DNA from: JAJZCD01 sp964570005
GTDB taxonomy: Bacteria; Patescibacteriota; Saccharimonadia; Saccharimonadales; UBA4665
NCBI GenBank assembly: GCA_964570005.1
Contig: CAZMWE010000045.1
Coordinates: 1-8,221 of the forward strand
DNA: 8,221 bases
Reading direction: 5' to 3'
The notes under the pieces: model-generated
Told to the model about the DNA's origin: nothing
The model's database searches: none
Seen by the model: the letters and a program-made list of their open reading frames with translations, nothing else
In this document: positions 5,870 through 8,221 of the stretch, in pieces
How the letters are laid out: each line of letters opens with the position of its first letter
How positions within the stretch are numbered: the first letter of the stretch is position 1
Program-made: the position numbers and the translations under genes

Positions 5870-5930
5870 ATTTAAAAAAGAGGCCCGACAGTCATTGCTA
5901 CCGGAACTCTTTAAACTAGAAAAATAGGGC

Positions 5931-5960
5931 TTGAGAACCTTGTTTCCAGATCACTGTAAT
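5931..5960 (+). promoter_or_regulatory. Possible promoter of the DUF1508 gene
   Basis: TTGAGA (5931-5936), an 18-base spacer and TGTAAT (5955-5960). CCAGATC (5946-5952) can pair with GGTCTGG (5968-5974) across the -10 box, a possible operator or hairpin. CAGGAT just before the ATG at 6011 is a weak ribosome site. Both boxes depart from consensus, so confidence is modest. Confidence 0.35.
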
Positions 5961-6010
5961 TGTAGCAGGTCTGGATAAATACATCAATAACATATTCAGG
6001 ATAAACTACA

Positions 6011-6193
6011 ATGGCAACATTTGTACTATGGCAAAGCAGCAAAGATAATCAATGGTATTGGCACTTAAAATCGGATGGTAATAACCAAGTCGTGTGCTGG
6101 GCGGAGGGCTACACGAGTAAGCAGGGGGCATTAGACTCAATAAATTGGGTATATAAGAATGCCGGGAGCGCTACACTAGACGATCACTCGTAG
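6011..6193 (+). CDS. DUF1508/YegP-like small protein
   Basis: A 60-residue protein matching the pattern of the DUF1508 (YegP) family: FVLWQSSKDNQWYWHLKSDG as the first strands, then NNQVVCWAEGYTSKQGALDSINWV with the hallmark 'eGYtsK-x-g-a-x-x-x-I' segment, then a short tail ending KNAGSATLDDHS. The family usually has one or two such repeats of about 50 residues; this is a single copy. It is a small cytoplasmic protein of unknown biochemical role. The gene stands alone between the winged-helix gene and a very strong terminator 14 bases after its stop, and it is the last gene before the 6300 repeat, the possible right end of the element. Confidence 0.88.
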   Translation: MATFVLWQSSKDNQWYWHLKSDGNNQVVCWAEGYTSKQGALDSINWVYKNAGSATLDDHS

Positions 6194-6207
6194 CTAAACG
6201 ACTCAGG

Positions 6208-6248
6208 AAAAACTACCGCCAAGCTATTTATGCTTGGTGGTAGTTTTT
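6208..6248. terminator. Strong rho-independent terminator, usable in both directions
   Basis: AAAAACTACCGCCAAGC (6208-6224), loop TATTTAT, then GCTTGGTGGTAGTTTTT (6232-6248): a 17-pair stem with one G-T wobble, bounded by an A run and a T run. It ends the DUF1508 gene and would also stop transcription coming from the right. Confidence 0.92.
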
Positions 6249-6299
6249 GGAGGAAGCTACACTGTCAACTCCGCCGGCCAACTTGACCAAATGGGCTAT

Positions 6300-6343
6300 C
6301 CACCCCAAAAGGTGTTGGAGTGAAAGTGCGCCCGAGCGCACCA
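6300..6343. repeat. Hairpin-bearing repeat, copy A (candidate attachment site)
   Basis: Starts CCACCCCAAAAGGTGTTGG (6300-6318), then AGTGAAA, then the perfect hairpin GTGCGC-CCGA-GCGCAC, and ends CCA. The copy at 7417-7459 differs by one base in the middle and in the hairpin loop. Copy B overlaps the stop codon of recombinase 2; copy A is followed on its right by sequence like the 3' end of recombinase 1. Serine recombinases act at short sites next to their genes, so an attachment-site role is the leading idea. It has no T-loop or acceptor pairing expected of a tRNA. Confidence 0.65.
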
Positions 6344-6371
6344 ATTGCGACCTATTATTCTGAATATCGAA
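6338..6371. repeat. Partial copy of the recombinase 1 3'-end sequence
   Basis: These bases match window bases 1-34 at about 27 of 34 aligned columns with one gap, in the same orientation, including GCACCAAT and TGAATATC. Read on the minus strand, the shared GATATTCAG encodes Asp-Ile-Gln, as it does in recombinase 1, and a Pro-x-Tyr pair lies seven residues before Asp in this copy as in recombinase 1. It may be the last codons of a lost recombinase gene, or the right arm of an attachment site. The tract is too short to settle this. Confidence 0.4.
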
Positions 6372-6382
6372 TAACGGATCAT

Positions 6383-6424
6383 AAACAGGCCAAGTTAGTG
6401 TTTGACTAATTGACCTGTTTTGTT
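6383..6424 (+). terminator. Rho-independent terminator-like hairpin
   Basis: AAACAGG (6383-6389) pairs with CCTGTTT (6414-6420), and inside it AGTTAGT pairs with ACTAATT around the loop GTTTG, leaving a small internal loop. TTTTGTTATTT follows. It would stop plus-strand transcription before the transglutaminase-like gene, isolating it from the left side. Confidence 0.6.
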
Positions 6425-6465
6425 ATTTGTGGACGCATTTCCAACACTCATGAACACGCATGCGG

Positions 6466-6471
6466 TATCAT
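6466..6471 (+). promoter_or_regulatory. Possible -10 box of the transglutaminase-like gene
   Basis: TATCAT ends six bases before ATG 6478, the same layout as the leaderless alaX and XRE promoters here. No convincing -35 box is seen 17 bases upstream, so the call is weak. Confidence 0.3.
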
Positions 6472-6477
6472 TGGATC

Positions 6478-7383
6478 ATGAAACTCGATCCAAAACTCAG
6501 AGACCACTACCTTTCTTTCGGTACATTTACGTATCCCGGTCTGTATCAACAAAAGCTCATAGAGGACCTGCCTAGAGATATACGCGAGATCGGTTTACTG
6601 GTGCGCAAAAATATCATTCATCGTAGTACGCTAGCGCAAGGTAACGCGGGCACAAATACTGACATGCGTTTCGGTGACATGACAAAAGTACCTTGGTGGC
6701 GACAACCTGAAGACGACATACTACCAACTGCTGGCGCAATGCTTACAGAGTTGTATCGCCGTGACGAGCGGGGCTTCACCGCTGATCGGTCTGAAGAGAA
6801 TAAACTGGTGCTAACCTGCCGCTTCGTATCTATCCTTATGGCGTCAATATTGAAGTCTAAAGGTATCCCAGCGCGTGTACGCTCTGGTAATGCCAGCTAC
6901 TTTGATCAACATCCGCAGTACGGCAAAGTCAGCTGGGATCACTGGACTAACCAATATTGGAGTGATGAGCAAGAGCGCTGGGTAACGATTGATGTTGACG
7001 GTAGTCTGAGCCTTGCCGAAGACTTTGATCCGTATGACATACCTGAGGGCAAGTTCGACTTTCCTGGTAAAGCCTGGCTCGATATACGTGCCGGTAAAGT
7101 AGATGCTGATTACTTTTACAATGCCGGCGACGATCGTGGGGCGGTCGTCGTAGCCTGGTCACTTTTCTATGACTTTCACTCGCTCATGAACCAAGAAGAT
7201 ATTTATCAACATAGCCCTAAGTTAGTGAAGTTCCACGAATTCCCAAAGCTAACCGATCGGCAGCTCAAGGAAATTGATGCATTGGCCGAGTTGATGACCA
7301 ATCCGGACGCCAACTTTGATAAACTCAAGGAAATCTTTGAGACGAAGGAAGAGTTTCGGTTACTAAGTGGAGCGTTGCTGTAA
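6478..7383 (+). CDS. Transglutaminase-like (papain-fold) domain protein
   Basis: A 301-residue cytoplasmic protein with a transglutaminase-like core. From ATG 6478 the catalytic triad is Cys114 in LVLTCRFVSILMASILKSKG, His155 in SWDHWTNQYW and Asp172 in RWVTIDVDG, in the order and spacing of the family; such enzymes act as proteases, amidases or cross-linking enzymes. Around the core are conserved-looking blocks FGTFTYPGLYQ near the N-terminus, NIIHRSTL, VPWWRQPEDDILPT, and after the core FDPYDIPEG, KAWLDIR and LFYDFHSLMN. No signal peptide is present. ATG 6478 is preferred to ATG 6460 because a -10-like box lies between them and no ribosome site precedes either. It is the only gene between repeat copies A and B, so it may be cargo of a separate integration. 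The substrate is unknown. Confidence 0.88.
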   Translation: MKLDPKLRDHYLSFGTFTYPGLYQQKLIEDLPRDIREIGLLVRKNIIHRSTLAQGNAGTNTDMRFGDMTKVPWWRQPEDDILPTAGAMLTELYRRDERGFTADRSEENKLVLTCRFVSILMASILKSKGIPARVRSGNASYFDQHPQYGKVSWDHWTNQYWSDEQERWVTIDVDGSLSLAEDFDPYDIPEGKFDFPGKAWLDIRAGKVDADYFYNAGDDRGAVVVAWSLFYDFHSLMNQEDIYQHSPKLVKFHEFPKLTDRQLKEIDALAELMTNPDANFDKLKEIFETKEEFRLLSGALL

Positions 7384-7416
7384 AATAGCAAACCTATCAT
7401 TCAGTAGTGAGTTTGC

Positions 7417-7459
7417 CCACCCCAAAAGGTGTTGGAATGAAAGTGCGTCAAGCGCACCA
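7417..7459. repeat. Hairpin-bearing repeat, copy B (candidate attachment site)
   Basis: Begins CCACCCCAAAAGGTGTTGG as copy A does, has AATGAAA in place of AGTGAAA, then GTGCG-TCAAG-CGCAC and CCA. The changes from copy A fall in the hairpin loop and leave the stem paired, with at most one wobble. The stop codon of recombinase 2 (7448-7450) and its last codons, encoding Trp-Cys-Ala, lie inside the hairpin. Confidence 0.65.
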
Positions 7460-8221
7460 TAAACTACTATCTGACCCTTCGGGGTCTTTTTTGTTTAATT
7501 GGATAAAGGCTTTATAGGGATAGATTACTTGTAAGGACAGCTTCTTATCGTAAAGTACAGAGTTAGCAACCAAATGCCTGACCATGCGGTTCCTGGTGGT
7601 AATATCAGCGTCCTGAAACAGTTGGTTAGCACGTTGGGCAAAGTCTAGTAAGTGTGAGAGGGTTGTTAAGAAGCCAAAGTTAGCATTTGTCAGTGACCTT
7701 AGTTTTAGGTCAAGCTCATTTTGCTTGCCAGTCAACTCCTCTGTAATACTGTCAAACATTTCAGCACTAATGCCACGCCCTTTCTTAACAGCTTCTATGC
7801 GTTCATAGGTTAGTGCTTTTAGCTGGCTTTTAATGTTGTCGTACTCCTCACGGGTTTCAGTCAAGGTTTTATCTAGGTATTGCTGCTGATTACCAAACTT
7901 CTCCCGTATAGCGTTAATAAGCAGCTCTAGGTTCTCATCAGATAAACGGATTGACTCCAAAACTTCCTCTAATTGAGGCAAAACTAGTCTTTCTGCAACG
8001 TTTACATTGCCGCACTTAATGTGCTTTTTGGCTCTAGTACATTTCAAATACACGTTATTCTTGCTGACGTAAGAGCCAATACTGCAACCACAATCTTGGC
8101 AATGAAGTACATCACTGAAAATAAAAGGTATAGTTTTGTATACGGTTCTGTGGTTGTGTCGCTTCTCTCTAATCCAACAGCAGTTCCCCGACCGGTAGGT
8201 CGTGGGATGTAGTTGCCTCCC
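7448..8221 (-). CDS. Serine recombinase, C-terminal part; start beyond the window
   Basis: The frame is open from the right edge to TGA 7450, giving 257 residues. It opens with a recombinase-domain tail (PFIFSDVLHC), then a zinc ribbon, CQDCGC followed by KCTRAKKHIKC, a long coiled coil (about LSDENLELLINAIREKF to TGKQNELDLKLRSL), and a C-terminal domain with DADITTRNRMVRHLVANSVLYD and LQVIYPYKAF. This layout is that of large serine recombinases; the catalytic domain must lie to the right of the window. The sequence differs clearly from recombinase 1. The first 20 visible residues fit the family poorly, so an upstream defect cannot be excluded. The gene ends inside repeat copy B, and its last codons hold, on the other strand, the terminator of the transglutaminase-like gene. 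GTG 8053 is not the real start. Confidence 0.88.
   Translation of the reverse strand, partial: GRQLHPTTYRSGNCCWIREKRHNHRTVYKTIPFIFSDVLHCQDCGCSIGSYVSKNNVYLKCTRAKKHIKCGNVNVAERLVLPQLEEVLESIRLSDENLELLINAIREKFGNQQQYLDKTLTETREEYDNIKSQLKALTYERIEAVKKGRGISAEMFDSITEELTGKQNELDLKLRSLTNANFGFLTTLSHLLDFAQRANQLFQDADITTRNRMVRHLVANSVLYDKKLSLQVIYPYKAFIQLNKKDPEGSDSSLWCA
7473..7492 (+). terminator. Terminator of the transglutaminase-like gene
   Basis: GACCC-TTCG-GGGTC followed by six T residues: a compact stem with a stable TTCG tetraloop. It lies wholly inside the 3' end of the opposing recombinase 2 gene, so the same bases code for Lys-Asp-Pro-Glu-Gly-Ser on the minus strand. Confidence 0.9.

Larger units (their letters stand above)
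1..6343. mobile_element. Candidate integrative element with serine recombinase, replication gene and cargo
   Basis: Proposed element from the recombinase 3' end at the left edge to the repeat at 6300-6343. Seen: a minus-strand serine recombinase at the left end, a replication-relaxation-like gene with a DnaA box beside it, an XRE regulator whose operator resembles the palindrome before the recombinase operon, and similarity between bases 1-34 and 6338-6371 in the same orientation. Known: large serine recombinases integrate elements and usually lie beside one attachment site. Inferred: both limits, and that the TrmB, AlaX, winged-helix and DUF1508 genes are cargo. The left limit lies just outside the window, so it could not be seen whole. 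Alternatively the element could be shorter, with some middle genes belonging to the host chromosome. Confidence 0.42.

Noticed and set aside
5874..5922. AAAGAG ... CTCTTT pairing after the winged-helix gene as a terminator
   Set aside because: Short AT-rich arms with a long, poorly paired interior and no T run; not convincing.
6300..6343. Repeat as a tRNA gene fragment
   Set aside because: It ends in CCA, but there is no T-loop TTCRA pattern, no anticodon arm and no matching acceptor stem.
1..8221. CRISPR array, insertion sequence with terminal inverted repeats, rRNA or tRNA genes
   Set aside because: No regularly spaced repeats, no DDE or HUH transposase and no RNA gene signatures were seen on either strand.

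Overview
The window most likely comes from a Candidate Phyla Radiation bacterium, with Saccharibacteria as the best guess. That rests on the gene set (resolvase-type serine recombinases, a replication-relaxation-like protein, compact spacing) and on strong promoters whose -10 box lies about 5-12 bases from the start codon, which implies leaderless mRNAs. No in-frame TGA is needed inside any gene and one gene ends in TGA, which argues against the lineages that read TGA as glycine. The taxonomic call is inference; no rRNA or marker gene is present.

Left part (1-1881, minus strand): a large serine recombinase, cut only at its extreme C-terminus by the window edge, preceded in the same operon by a 96-residue acidic protein. 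The operon starts at a perfect 34-bp palindrome. Next comes an AT-rich gap (1882-2030) holding a perfect DnaA box and a pure pyrimidine tract, then a plus-strand gene of the replication-relaxation type (2031-2885). Middle (2896-4479): a divergent pair, a TrmB-family regulator and an AlaX-type alanyl-tRNA editing hydrolase, with back-to-back consensus promoters. Then follow a small XRE repressor (4560-4778), an unnamed winged-helix protein (5039-5869) with its own strong promoter, and a 60-residue DUF1508/YegP-like protein (6011-6193) closed by a very strong terminator. Right part: a 43-44 bp hairpin-bearing repeat at 6300-6343, a transglutaminase-like gene (6478-7383), a second copy of the repeat at 7417-7459, and the C-terminal half of a second serine recombinase that runs off the right edge.

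How it fits together: the two repeats lie at or near recombinase 3' ends, and the first 34 bases of the window (3' end of recombinase 1) resemble the sequence just right of the 6300 repeat. The simplest reading is a series of recombinase elements integrated side by side at one recurring site, the main one covering about 1-6343. The operator in front of the XRE gene matches half of the 34-bp palindrome in front of the recombinase operon (14 of 15 bases). This suggests that the XRE protein represses itself and the integration operon, and therefore that the TrmB/AlaX pair between them is cargo of the same element. The palindrome, DnaA box, AT-rich tract and replication-relaxation gene could form a replication module for an excised circle. 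Element limits, origin and regulation are inferences from sequence pattern.
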